This document shows positions 35,776-43,722 of a DNA stretch of 64,000 bases, in pieces. A model generated the notes under the pieces. That model ran no database searches, was not told the DNA's origin, and saw only the letters and a program-made list of their open reading frames with translations. The stretch is from Xylanibacter muris (GTDB lineage Bacteria; Bacteroidota; Bacteroidia; Bacteroidales; Bacteroidaceae): positions 124,001-188,000 of the forward strand of contig NZ_JABKKF010000009.1 of assembly GCF_013166605.1 (NCBI RefSeq), written 5' to 3'. The position numbers were made by a program, and so were the translations under genes. Within the stretch, counting starts at the first letter, position 1; each line of letters opens with the position of its first letter.

Positions 35776-36321
35776 ATGAAGAAAGAAATAATAATATCAG
35801 GCTTTGGTGGTCAGGGCGTGCTGTCGATGGGCAAGATTCTGGCGTATTCAGGTCTGATGGAAGGCAAGGAGGTTACGTGGATGCCGGCTTATGGTCCGGA
35901 GCAGCGTGGAGGAACGGCGAATGTCACCGTGATAGTGAGTGATGACAAGATTTCATCACCGATACTTAGCCAGTATGATGTGGCGATAGTGCTTAATCAG
36001 CCGTCGTTGGATAAGTTTGAGTCGAAGATAAAGCCCGGAGGTATCCTTATTTATGACGGTTTCGGCATTATCAATCCGCCTACGCGTGGCGACATCAGTG
36101 TATATAGGGTTGATGCAATGGATAAGGCCGCGGAGATGAAAAACGCCAAGGTTTTCAACATGATTGTTCTTGGCGCTTTTCTAAGCGTATGTCCTATCAT
36201 CAGTTATGAGGGAATGGAAAAAGCCCTGTTCAAGACATTGCCGGAGCGTCACCATGGTCTGATTCCCCTTAATATGGAGGCTTTGAGAGTAGGGGGCGAG
36301 ACAATACTCAGGATGAAATAG
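35776..36321 (+). CDS. 2-oxoacid:ferredoxin oxidoreductase, gamma subunit
   Basis: A 181-residue protein of the pyruvate/ketoisovalerate oxidoreductase catalytic-domain family. The N-terminal GFGGQGVLSMGKILA (residues 8-22) and MPAYGPEQRGGTANVTV (near 36-52) are diagnostic. It starts 21 bases after the beta subunit, is the last gene of the operon and ends about 90 bases before a strong terminator. Confidence 0.93.
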   Translation: MKKEIIISGFGGQGVLSMGKILAYSGLMEGKEVTWMPAYGPEQRGGTANVTVIVSDDKISSPILSQYDVAIVLNQPSLDKFESKIKPGGILIYDGFGIINPPTRGDISVYRVDAMDKAAEMKNAKVFNMIVLGAFLSVCPIISYEGMEKALFKTLPERHHGLIPLNMEALRVGGETILRMK

Positions 36322-36413
36322 ATGAGAACTACGGAATAAGGAACAAAGAAAGGATACTTGTATGTGATGATATATGATATGTTGAGGCATAACACATATA
36401 AGTCTTATATATG

Positions 36414-36466
36414 AAAAAAACCGGCGGCAAGCATAGAATCACTCTGATGCTTGCCGCCGGTTTTTT
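36414..36466. terminator. Strong terminator between the oxidoreductase operon and nrdG
   Basis: A-rich flank, perfect 14-bp GC-rich arms (36421-36434 with 36447-36460), 12-nt loop and six T. The A/T flanks on both sides make it bidirectional for the two converging transcripts. Confidence 0.9.
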
Positions 36467-36475
36467 CTATACGGT

Positions 36476-36949
36476 CTATACTGTTTTTCTCCAGAACTTC
36501 ATTGTTATATCCTTGAAGTCACCACTGCGGTCTCTTTTGTACAGTCTTTGATTGGTTGTCGGATCTTTCAGGCATCCGAGATGCCTGATGTATGGTCCGA
36601 CTTTTATATAATCAAAGTTGTGCTTGTCTATCTTTGGAGATATGCGTTGCCTGCCGCTGTACCAGCCGGTCTTCAGATGCGGGAACTCTGAGTGCAGATA
36701 CCTTGCGAGCATGTCTATGTATTCCGGTTCCGCATCGCCACCCATGAAGCATATACAGGTAATGTCGTGTCCGTATTCATGCACCATCCGGCTCAGAGCA
36801 CTAACAGACAACGGTGTGCCGATGTCTTTCCATAGATACTGACTGTGGCATCCGGGACAATGGCAGGGGCAGTTGCTCAGATTTATGGACAGTGTCACCT
36901 CGTCAGGAATCTCCTGAAACACCACGCCTGTATTTACATATTTAAGCAT
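36476..36949 (-). CDS. nrdG: Anaerobic ribonucleotide reductase activating protein
   Basis: A radical SAM enzyme that makes the glycyl radical on NrdD. The 157 residues contain the cluster-binding CxxxCxxC as CPCHCPGC (near 28-35), the GGDAEP segment near 70-75 and YIKVGPYIRHLGCL near 114-127. The length is typical of NrdG. It lies 86 bases downstream of nrdD on the same strand and ends next to the shared terminator. Confidence 0.95.
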   Translation of the reverse strand: MLKYVNTGVVFQEIPDEVTLSINLSNCPCHCPGCHSQYLWKDIGTPLSVSALSRMVHEYGHDITCICFMGGDAEPEYIDMLARYLHSEFPHLKTGWYSGRQRISPKIDKHNFDYIKVGPYIRHLGCLKDPTTNQRLYKRDRSGDFKDITMKFWRKTV

Positions 36950-37035
36950 TTGGTCGTTTTTTATTATAAGTTCTGTTTATACAGATACATACAAGAGCCG
37001 CCACGTCAGGCTTATGCATGTGCCCGCTGTTTTTA

Positions 37036-39147
37036 TCAGATGCTCTGCCGGGGATGGTTCTCTGAATAATAGAACCTTCTTCCTGCCTCTTGCTGCCGTG
37101 CCTCAGAGAAGTTGCTTACACGTTTCAGGTATCCGATAATCCTTGTCATGTAGTCAACGTTATTTGAATGGCAATTAGGGCATTCGTGCAGGTAGCGTTT
37201 GTCTATGGTGCCGCATTCGTTGCAGATGGTGTTCGGAATGTTGAATGTAAAATAGTTGCATCCCTCCTTTGTCGCCACCTTTAACAGTTGTCTGTATTGG
37301 TTTTTTGACAAATGTTCCTCAAGATTCATGTGAAGAGCAGAGCCTCCTGTCAGATGCTGTATATATGGCGCACCGTGAAGCTTGAACTTGTCGATAATAT
37401 TCAAAGAATCGTCTTCTACGATATAGAAATAGCTGTTGTAGCAGTCGCGTGGAACGAAATATCCGTCTTCACGGTCCCATTTCGCATGTTTCACTCCGAC
37501 ATTTTCCGCAGGTATCATCTCACAGTTGAACAGTATGTCCTTAGTGCGGTATTCCTTGTTTTTCTTTTCTATAAGTCCGAGTACTTCCTGTACGAATGCC
37601 AGGTAGTCGGGGTTGTCTGTTATCTGAAGTCCCATGAATTCCGCGGCTTCCACAAGCCCGTTTACTCCAATGGTCAAGTACTGGCGTGATATGTTTATAT
37701 ATCCGGCATCGAACAGCGGCAGCATTCCGTTTTGATGAAGTTCTTTCAGGTTTTCATTGTATGCAAGCTGCACCTTGTGGCAAAGGTCGATGATGTCTGT
37801 CAGGAAGTCTTTGTAGTCGATGCCGTTGTTCACAGCGTATTGTATGCATCGGTTAAGGTTTATTGTGAGTACGCTTTTCGAGCCGGTGCTTACCCCGCCG
37901 GCTCCGAGGGTATAGCTGAAGCCGTTGTCCTGTATCTCATTGCGCAGCCTGCAACAGCTTGATAAGGAGTCTGCATTGTCGCTCATATATGTGAAGAAAG
38001 AGTGCCCTTCGGAATACATTTCCGCAGTGAAGTCTCCCCATTCCTTATCCACTACATCACCGTCAGCGGTGAGCAGGGCCATTGTCTCTACGGGGAATGT
38101 GAGCATTGTCTTTGTGCGCTCATGGTTGAACCATTTCATGAATCTTTTCTGAAGCCAGGAGAGGCTGTCCCAGTCAGGTCGTGAACCGTCGGGGAAATAG
38201 AAGTTGCCGAAAAGACTTTCAAAATAAGGCTTGTCATAATAGGCGATATTCCAGAATACGGCCTGATAGTTTCTTGCACCTGTAGGTTGGTTTATCGAAT
38301 ATACGATTTGCTCGAAGCAATCTGTTATCATTTTGTCTATCGTGCGCTGTTTCAGGGACAGGTCAACGACCTTGTCGGACTCCTTGTAATAATCTTTGCC
38401 GTATTCAAGTCCGATGAAGTAGTTAAGGTACATAAGAAACTCGGGTGTTGCACATGCGCCGCTTAGCATGCTCGATACCATGAATACCATGTTCACAAAA
38501 CCTCCGCAGAAAGATTTCAGGTTTGTCGGCGCCGTGGAATTGCCACCGATAGAGGTCGTGCCGCCTATTAGCCACGGATACATTGTTATGGAGGCGCAAT
38601 AGTTTGCGAGCGAGGTCTCGTCGTTCTTATATATGAAATGGGAGTTAAGAAGCTGTATGTACCTGTCGGAAAGTTCTTTTCCGTACATCTTCTTTATACG
38701 GTCTGTAAGTAGACGGCGGTTCAGACGTATGAAATTTGATTTTGGAAGTTCGCCTATAAGCGTTGCGATGTTTTTGTGCTCAACATTTGCGTTTGCGTCA
38801 AACTTTGAGCCGGTGGCTGCATTTGCCGCATCGCAGTAGTCGGCCAGGAATTTAAGCTTTTCCATTGTCTCGCGGTCTTCTGAATGTTTCTGGCGATAGA
38901 GCATGAATGATTTTGCCACTTTGTAGAAGCCTTCTTTCATAAGGGCCTCTTCAACCTGATTCTGGATATCTTCAACCTTTATGCCTTCTTGTATGTTCAA
39001 ATGACTCAGAATCTTGGATATGCATCCGAGATCGGCTGGTTCGTTTACAGACTCAAACGCCTTTATGATGGCGTTCATGATTTTGTCCAGAGAAAAACGG
39101 TCCGCAGAGCCGTCTCTTTTTGTGATAGTGAAGCTTTTTATTTCCAT
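37036..39147 (-). CDS. nrdD: Anaerobic (class III) ribonucleoside-triphosphate reductase
   Basis: Oxygen-sensitive glycyl-radical enzyme that makes deoxyribonucleotides under anaerobic conditions. The 703 residues begin with an ATP-cone regulatory domain (ITKRDGSADRFSLDKIMNA, from residue 8). The catalytic region includes FCGGFVNMVFMVSSMLSGAC near 205-224. Near the C-terminus are the zinc cysteines CNEC and CPNC (near 654-672) and the glycyl-radical motif RIIGYL (near 680-685). The length is normal. The gene has a 110-base leader with repeated sequences (see 39148-39265), and nrdG follows. Confidence 0.96.
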   Translation of the reverse strand: MEIKSFTITKRDGSADRFSLDKIMNAIIKAFESVNEPADLGCISKILSHLNIQEGIKVEDIQNQVEEALMKEGFYKVAKSFMLYRQKHSEDRETMEKLKFLADYCDAANAATGSKFDANANVEHKNIATLIGELPKSNFIRLNRRLLTDRIKKMYGKELSDRYIQLLNSHFIYKNDETSLANYCASITMYPWLIGGTTSIGGNSTAPTNLKSFCGGFVNMVFMVSSMLSGACATPEFLMYLNYFIGLEYGKDYYKESDKVVDLSLKQRTIDKMITDCFEQIVYSINQPTGARNYQAVFWNIAYYDKPYFESLFGNFYFPDGSRPDWDSLSWLQKRFMKWFNHERTKTMLTFPVETMALLTADGDVVDKEWGDFTAEMYSEGHSFFTYMSDNADSLSSCCRLRNEIQDNGFSYTLGAGGVSTGSKSVLTINLNRCIQYAVNNGIDYKDFLTDIIDLCHKVQLAYNENLKELHQNGMLPLFDAGYINISRQYLTIGVNGLVEAAEFMGLQITDNPDYLAFVQEVLGLIEKKNKEYRTKDILFNCEMIPAENVGVKHAKWDREDGYFVPRDCYNSYFYIVEDDSLNIIDKFKLHGAPYIQHLTGGSALHMNLEEHLSKNQYRQLLKVATKEGCNYFTFNIPNTICNECGTIDKRYLHECPNCHSNNVDYMTRIIGYLKRVSNFSEARQQEAGRRFYYSENHPRQSI

Positions 39148-39265
39148 GGTGAAATTGTTTGTTTTGGAAAACTTTTCTGTTGTAGGTTTGGATAAAGTTT
39201 TCCGTTTTGGGAAACTTTGCTTGTTACTTGTTAGTGTAAAATTTCCGTTCTCTTCTGCAAAGATA
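39148..39265 (-). promoter_or_regulatory. nrdD promoter and foldable leader
   Basis: On the minus strand TATCTTTG (39265-39258) is a good -7 element. The leader after it carries three related 10-mers: GGGAAACTTT (plus strand 39209-39218), AAAGTTTTCC (39194-39203) and GGAAAACTTT (39166-39175). The middle copy can pair with either neighbour: a perfect 10-bp stem with 39166-39175, or a 9-of-10 stem with 39209-39218, so only one hairpin can form at a time. They could be competing RNA structures or paired protein-binding sites. No known riboswitch class is recognised. Confidence 0.6.
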
Positions 39266-39338
39266 CAATAAAAACGTATATCCCGTATGGATATTGATGT
39301 AAAAAAAACGGTAATAATATAGGCGTCTGTAATTGTAA

Positions 39339-39367
39339 AGCCCCTAACTGGTTAGCAGTTAGGGGCT
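39339..39367 (-). terminator. Hairpin terminator after the RIC-LuxR gene
   Basis: AGCCCCTAACTG pairs with CAGTTAGGGGCT around a 5-nt loop. The T run on the minus strand is short (TTTAC), but the stem is strong and lies 44 bases after the gene. Confidence 0.65.
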
Positions 39368-39410
39368 AATATGATTTGCTTTAAGTTTTTATGTGGCATG
39401 CTGCGAAAAA

Positions 39411-40370
39411 CTATAGTTTTACGGATGATATATCAACCAGTCCGTTGACTATTGCGTATATTGTAAGACCTGCCGTAGAGTGTATCTGAAGCTTACGTGC
39501 AATGTTTCTGCGGTGGGTGATGACGGTGTTTGTTGATATGAAGAGATGGTCGGCTATTTCTTTGTTCGACATGCCCTGTACAAGACTTATTATCACCTCT
39601 TTCTCTCTGTCTGAGAGTATGTTGCCGTTTTCCTGCACTCCCTTGAACACCATGGAACTTATATTTTTTGCAACGTTGCTTTGCTTGATTCTGCTTTCAA
39701 GTCTTCTGATGGCAGGAACGAAAATCTCGTCTTCCACTTTGGCGTGAAGGCCGAGCCATGTCTCGTTATTGTATATGCAATAAAGTGTGGCAGTAAGCTT
39801 GTTGTTGCGTAAAGTGTCTCCGGGCAGGTATTTCAGTATGATGTTTTTCAGTTCTTTCAGCTTGGTGTCTGTCTGACCGTGATGTTTCGAGAATGTTGTT
39901 ACGTCATAATTGCTTGAGGCTTCACCGTTTATGAGTCCTTTCACATACGGGAATAGCATTCTTTCCTCATATTTCATGTGTTTCTTTACCTCGCGTGCAT
40001 ATTCGTCATATAGATTCATTATAAGTTTTCCGAGACCGTCGTCCTGTATTACCGCGTCTTCAAGCTGTTTGCGTATTGTAGGCAGCTGGTAGTCGAGAAA
40101 ATAAACATGACTTGCCTCAAGATATTGCATCAGTGTAGGCATGGACAGCTTTTCAGAGTCGTCGGGATTGAAATAGTCATTTATGGTAAAGTTGACAACA
40201 GTAAGGAATGTGTATGTGTCTACGTTGTTGTCCTTGCATGTCTCGTCAACGGTTTTGTCGCCAAAGCCTAAGTTTATGCCGAAACTGCCTAATGACTGCA
40301 ATACATTATAATTGTCGCGTATTAGCGATATCATCTGGTCGTCGGCTTCATATACCTTGTTGTTCTTCAT
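39411..40370 (-). CDS. RIC/hemerythrin-like sensor fused to a LuxR-type HTH
   Basis: A 319-residue one-protein sensor-regulator. The N-terminal part has a ScdA_N-like start (INLGFGDKTVDETCKDNNVD, residues 32-51) followed by a hemerythrin-type di-iron domain with ligand-like segments: SHVYFLDYQLP (near 87-97), HMKYEERMLFPY (near 132-143), KHHGQTDTK (near 161-169) and HAKVEDEIF (near 210-218). RIC proteins (YtfE/ScdA) repair iron-sulfur clusters after NO or oxidative damage. The C-terminus is a LuxR helix-turn-helix (LSDREKEVI then NKEIADHLFISTNTVITHRRNI, near 250-291). So di-iron state probably controls DNA binding. It is divergent from a porin gene and upstream of nrdDG. Confidence 0.85.
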   Translation of the reverse strand: MKNNKVYEADDQMISLIRDNYNVLQSLGSFGINLGFGDKTVDETCKDNNVDTYTFLTVVNFTINDYFNPDDSEKLSMPTLMQYLEASHVYFLDYQLPTIRKQLEDAVIQDDGLGKLIMNLYDEYAREVKKHMKYEERMLFPYVKGLINGEASSNYDVTTFSKHHGQTDTKLKELKNIILKYLPGDTLRNNKLTATLYCIYNNETWLGLHAKVEDEIFVPAIRRLESRIKQSNVAKNISSMVFKGVQENGNILSDREKEVIISLVQGMSNKEIADHLFISTNTVITHRRNIARKLQIHSTAGLTIYAIVNGLVDISSVKL

Positions 40371-40440
40371 TTTTGTTTGGTGGTTATTTTAATTCCGTAA
40401 CGTTTGGTCTTATGTAATATATGGATTTGCCTTTCGGCTG

Positions 40441-40591
40441 CAAAACTACAAAAAAACCGTTATATGTACAATAGCCATTTATTGGTATTGTATATGTTGG
40501 ATATTGTAACGTTTAATAAAAAACAGGTAGGCTTGTGTTGATATTCATGGTTTTTAGGTATTGTATGTGTATGTTTTAAGCAGTAATTTTG
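40441..40591. promoter_or_regulatory. Divergent promoters with shared TATTGTA heptamers
   Basis: Leftward promoter: ATTG (minus strand 40472-40469), 20 nt, TAGTTTTG (40448-40441). Rightward promoter: ATTG (40560-40563), 20 nt, TAATTTTG (40584-40591). Both -33 elements lie inside the heptamer TATTGTA: inverted copy at 40467-40473 and direct copy at 40559-40565. Two more copies are at 40486-40492 and 40502-40508; the first of these forms an inverted repeat with 40467-40473. This looks like a shared operator overlapping both -33 sites. Confidence 0.65.
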
Positions 40592-40633
40592 CAGATGTAA
40601 AAAATAGATGTAATAATAATTTGTTAGAATGTT

Positions 40634-41893
40634 ATGATGATTTTGACTTGTTGGTCATTTGGAAAGACAACTTTCTGTAGAGTGTGCGTAATTATGATTA
40701 TTCTGTTAACATTTGTAGCGGCTGACGCTCATGTGTCAGATGTCAATCAGGAGGATAAGGGCGGTAAGGTGCCGTTGGGTATTGATTTGTCTCTTGAGGG
40801 AGGATATGGAAATCTGAATTTTGTGAATGCCGCTTTATGCCTGGACTATGATTTGGGTAAAGGATGGTCGGTGTGTGCCGAGGCTGAGATCAATTATACC
40901 AAGGGCGGACATGCCACGGTTTTTGAGCACTCGGGAGGTGAAAGGTCTGCGGTTGCCCCCGGTAGCGGAACAGAAGTGAGCGTTGACCAGCTTTGGATTC
41001 AGAAGGCATTTTCAGATGCGGCAAATATCCGGTTTGGGCGTGTTGTCGTTCCGGTGGGGCTGAGTAATGCCTGTAATGCCACTCTCGATTATTTTTCGGT
41101 ATATGGCCGTGAGGGTGAGAATGCGGTAATGCCCGGAGTATGGTATGGCATGGGTGTGAGTTTTTGGGGAAGAACGGGGGATTTCGGATATGAGGCACAG
41201 GTTGTTTCCGGTCTTGACGCATTAATGTTCAGCAGTGAAGGATGGATAGGCGGAGGCACGGAGACATCGGCATTCAGAGCGGATAGGAAGTTCGGATGTG
41301 TGGCAAGGATTGAAAACCTCAGTTTGGAAGGGCTGCGTCTCGGTGTCAGCGGATACGCAGGGCATACCCGGCATGTCCTTGATGGCGGTGAGCGATTGGG
41401 TACAGACGTTTTCATCGGTGCGTTTGACTTCACTTACGAAAGGTACGGGCTTTTGGTCCGCGGGCAGGCTGACTATGGATATATGTCAGGAACCGGTAAT
41501 CTGAACAGGATAAAGACCGGCATGGAGGAGGATTGTGGTGTGGATGTGTCGGCAGTGGCTAAGAATGTCTTTGCATTTAGTGTTGAGGCCGGATATGATA
41601 TGTTTTCGGTTATAAACTCCATGAAGGACAGGGGCTGTAAGTTTTTTGTGTTCGGACGTTATGATAATTATGACTCGTTTGCATCCGGAACATTGTTTTC
41701 TGAAAATGTGGAGACGGGTATTAGCGGAATGTTTTCAGGTAACAGACACGAGTTGCTGTCATTTGGAATAAACTATCATCCTACGAATACGCTTGCCTTG
41801 AAGGCGGAAATGACAAAACGTCTGAAAAATACTCATTATGCAGATGAGTCTTTTGTTTGTGTCGGGTTTGCATACGAAGGCTCACTGTTTTAA
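40634..41893 (+). CDS. Outer-membrane porin-like beta-barrel
   Basis: A 419-residue exported protein. The signal peptide is unusual in having two Cys and a long N-region (MMILTCWSFGKTTFCRVCV then IMIILLTFVAADAH); ATG 40637 is an alternative start. The mature part alternates polar and aromatic residues as in porins (LSLEGGYGNLNFVNAALCLDYDL; RFGRVVVPVGLSN near residue 138), and the C-terminus ends with F in YEGSLF. The RFGR..P.G segment recalls phosphate-selective (OprO/OprP-like) porins of Bacteroidota. Substrate unknown. It is transcribed divergently from the RIC-LuxR regulator, which may control it. Confidence 0.72.
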   Translation: MMILTCWSFGKTTFCRVCVIMIILLTFVAADAHVSDVNQEDKGGKVPLGIDLSLEGGYGNLNFVNAALCLDYDLGKGWSVCAEAEINYTKGGHATVFEHSGGERSAVAPGSGTEVSVDQLWIQKAFSDAANIRFGRVVVPVGLSNACNATLDYFSVYGREGENAVMPGVWYGMGVSFWGRTGDFGYEAQVVSGLDALMFSSEGWIGGGTETSAFRADRKFGCVARIENLSLEGLRLGVSGYAGHTRHVLDGGERLGTDVFIGAFDFTYERYGLLVRGQADYGYMSGTGNLNRIKTGMEEDCGVDVSAVAKNVFAFSVEAGYDMFSVINSMKDRGCKFFVFGRYDNYDSFASGTLFSENVETGISGMFSGNRHELLSFGINYHPTNTLALKAEMTKRLKNTHYADESFVCVGFAYEGSLF

Positions 41894-41978
41894 GATATGT
41901 TTCGCATGGATGTTGCGACAGGTGTGTCTTTGCAGTGTTATTTCAGTACAATCTTTCGCCCGTTACATTGTTTTTCAC

Positions 41979-41986
41979 TATTTTTG
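41979..41986 (+). promoter_or_regulatory. Promoter -7 element for the TPR gene
   Basis: TATTTTTG then C matches the -7 consensus 31 bases before the chosen TPR start at 42017, and supports that start over an upstream ATG at 41897. Confidence 0.55.
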
Positions 41987-42016
41987 CAAGAAGAAATAAA
42001 AACTATAAGCAATATT

Positions 42017-42895
42017 ATGAATTTACTAAAAGCATTGTTCGGAGGGGCGGAAGAGTCACCGGAAGAGAAGCGGAAGAATGATGATGCGAAGCGTTTCGAT
42101 ATGTTTAAGTTTGACGGTGTGAAAGCCGCGCGGATGGGAAACTTTGATTATGCCGTAAGATGTTATGAAGAAGCGCTAAAGATTAAAGACGACCTTGAGG
42201 TACGCGATTATCTGTCGCAGGCTTTTGTGAGCAGTGACAAGCTTCCCGAGGCAATCTGTCAGTTGAAGATTCTTGCTGCCGCCGAGCCGGAAAACATTAA
42301 TGTATGGATACAGATAGCCCGTGTGGCATATATGGCAGAGGATTATGACGCGATGAATGACGCATGTGCCGCGGCAATGGAATTAGACAGTAAGAATCCT
42401 CATGTACATTATTTATATGCTCAGGCATATATTGCTGCCGGAAATAATATAAATGCGGTTGCGATGCTTACCAAGGCCATTGCCCTGAAGCCAGACATGG
42501 CGGATGCCTGTCTTTTGCGCGGCAAGACGCTGTTGGCTATGGGAGATGTCGGCGGTGCGTCGGACGATGCTGACTTACTTATTAAAGAATATCCGGAAAG
42601 TGAGGATGTGTTGATGTTTAACGCCCGTGTGGCATCGGCACAGGGAAAAAGCGACGAGGCTATCCAGCTTTATGGACGTGTGACGGAGGTTAATCCTTTC
42701 TGTGCCGATGCATATAGGGAACGCGGCCGGTTGAAATACGGCAAGGGTGACATGGCCGGTGCAAGTGAGGACATGCAGAAGGTTATGGAGATAACCCCAG
42801 GTGCCGTGGCGGATATCAGCGGAGAGTTTTCTGCAGAAGGTGTTGAGCATAAGGTCAGAAAAGCATACAGTAATATGAATCCTTTAGGATTATAA
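42017..42895 (+). CDS. Tetratricopeptide repeat protein
   Basis: A 292-residue cytoplasmic protein (MNLLKALFGGAEESPEEKRK) made of about six TPR units from residue 30 to 265, for example AARMGNFDYAVRCYEEALKI, PHVHYLYAQAYIAAGNNINA and AYRERGRLKYGKGDMAGASE. A frame open from 41897 would add 40 residues, but a promoter-like element falls inside that extension, so I start at ATG 42017. TPR proteins mediate protein contacts; the partner is unknown. It ends 30 bases before a strong hairpin shared with the converging pseudouridine synthase gene. Confidence 0.85.
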   Translation: MNLLKALFGGAEESPEEKRKNDDAKRFDMFKFDGVKAARMGNFDYAVRCYEEALKIKDDLEVRDYLSQAFVSSDKLPEAICQLKILAAAEPENINVWIQIARVAYMAEDYDAMNDACAAAMELDSKNPHVHYLYAQAYIAAGNNINAVAMLTKAIALKPDMADACLLRGKTLLAMGDVGGASDDADLLIKEYPESEDVLMFNARVASAQGKSDEAIQLYGRVTEVNPFCADAYRERGRLKYGKGDMAGASEDMQKVMEITPGAVADISGEFSAEGVEHKVRKAYSNMNPLGL

Positions 42896-42920
42896 GGTTG
42901 TAGGATGTGGTACTGCAATA

Positions 42921-42972
42921 AAAATGGAAATGCTGCCGTTCCGGTTTACCTGGATGGCAGCATTTCCATTTT
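42921..42972. terminator. Terminator overlapping the 3' end of the pseudouridine synthase gene
   Basis: AAATGGAAATGCTGCC (42922-42937) pairs with GGCAGCATTTCCATTT (42956-42971) around an 18-nt loop, followed by T-rich sequence. The right arm contains the last codons of the converging rluA-like gene (stop at 42946), so the two genes share coding and terminator DNA. Confidence 0.8.
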
Positions 42973-43626
42973 ATCCCACAGCGTGTCGTCCGGCAACGGT
43001 GCTTCAGCTTTTATCTTTTGCTTGCTTACCGGATGTATGAACTCTATGCTTTTTGCCATTAACGATATGCTCCCATCGGGATTGCTCCGCCGGGCCCCGT
43101 ATTTTAGATCGCCCTTTATAGGACACCCCATGGCTGACAACTGACAGCGTATCTGATGATGACGGCCGGTAAGCAGTTGTATTTCAAGTAGGTTATAGTT
43201 CTTGCTTTCACCGATAAGCCGGTATTTGAGGATGGCTTTCTTGGAGTTTGGCACTTCCCGGCTGTAGGCATAGCTCTTATTTTGTTTCTCGTTGCGCAGA
43301 AGATAATTTTCCAGCGTGCCTTCCGCCACCTTCGGTTTTTCGGATGTTATAGCCCAGTAAGTTTTATGAACTTCTCCGTTGCGGAACATGTCGTTAAGGC
43401 GTGACAGGGCTTTTGATGTACGTGCAAATACAACGAGTCCGCTGACAGGACGGTCGAGCCTGTGCACCACACCGCAAAAGACGTTTCCCGGCTTGGCGTA
43501 TTTCTCCTTTATGTATTCTTTAACTGTGTCAGACAGTGGTTTGTCACCGGTCTTGTCGCCCTGTACAATCTCTCCGCTTTTCTTGTTGACGATTATTATA
43601 TGGTTGTCTTCGTAAATTACTTGCAC
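42946..43626 (-). CDS. RluA-family pseudouridine synthase
   Basis: Isomerises specific uridines in rRNA or tRNA to pseudouridine. The 226 residues carry the catalytic segment GVVHRLDRPVSGLVVFARTS near residues 51-70, with the HRLD aspartate, and the family's KTYWAI and GRHHQIRCQLSAMGCPIKGD segments (near 165-184). There is no N-terminal S4 domain, which points to the shorter RluA/RluC-like or TruC-like group; the exact target nucleotide cannot be told. The start ATG is at 43626. The 3' end is embedded in the terminator hairpin. Confidence 0.88.
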   Translation of the reverse strand: MQVIYEDNHIIIVNKKSGEIVQGDKTGDKPLSDTVKEYIKEKYAKPGNVFCGVVHRLDRPVSGLVVFARTSKALSRLNDMFRNGEVHKTYWAITSEKPKVAEGTLENYLLRNEKQNKSYAYSREVPNSKKAILKYRLIGESKNYNLLEIQLLTGRHHQIRCQLSAMGCPIKGDLKYGARRSNPDGSISLMAKSIEFIHPVSKQKIKAEAPLPDDTLWDKMEMLPSR

Positions 43627-43659
43627 TTTTCTATGGAATATTATAATGGAGTTAAATAA

Positions 43660-43702
43660 AAAGGTATGCCTGTGTTTTTGTTTTTATTGCAGGCATACCT
43701 TT
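43660..43702 (-). terminator. Terminator after fabG
   Basis: AAAGGTATGCCTG (43660-43672) pairs with CAGGCATACCTTT (43690-43702) around a 17-nt T-rich loop. On the minus strand it is followed by TTTATTT. It begins 20 bases after the fabG stop. Confidence 0.8.
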
Positions 43703-43722
43703 GTGATGTTTGTTTTACTGAA

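Noticed and set aside
41897-42016. Upstream start of the TPR gene at 41897
   Set aside because: A -7 promoter element (41979-41986) lies within the extension and the extra 40 residues do not resemble TPR sequence; ATG 42017 is preferred.
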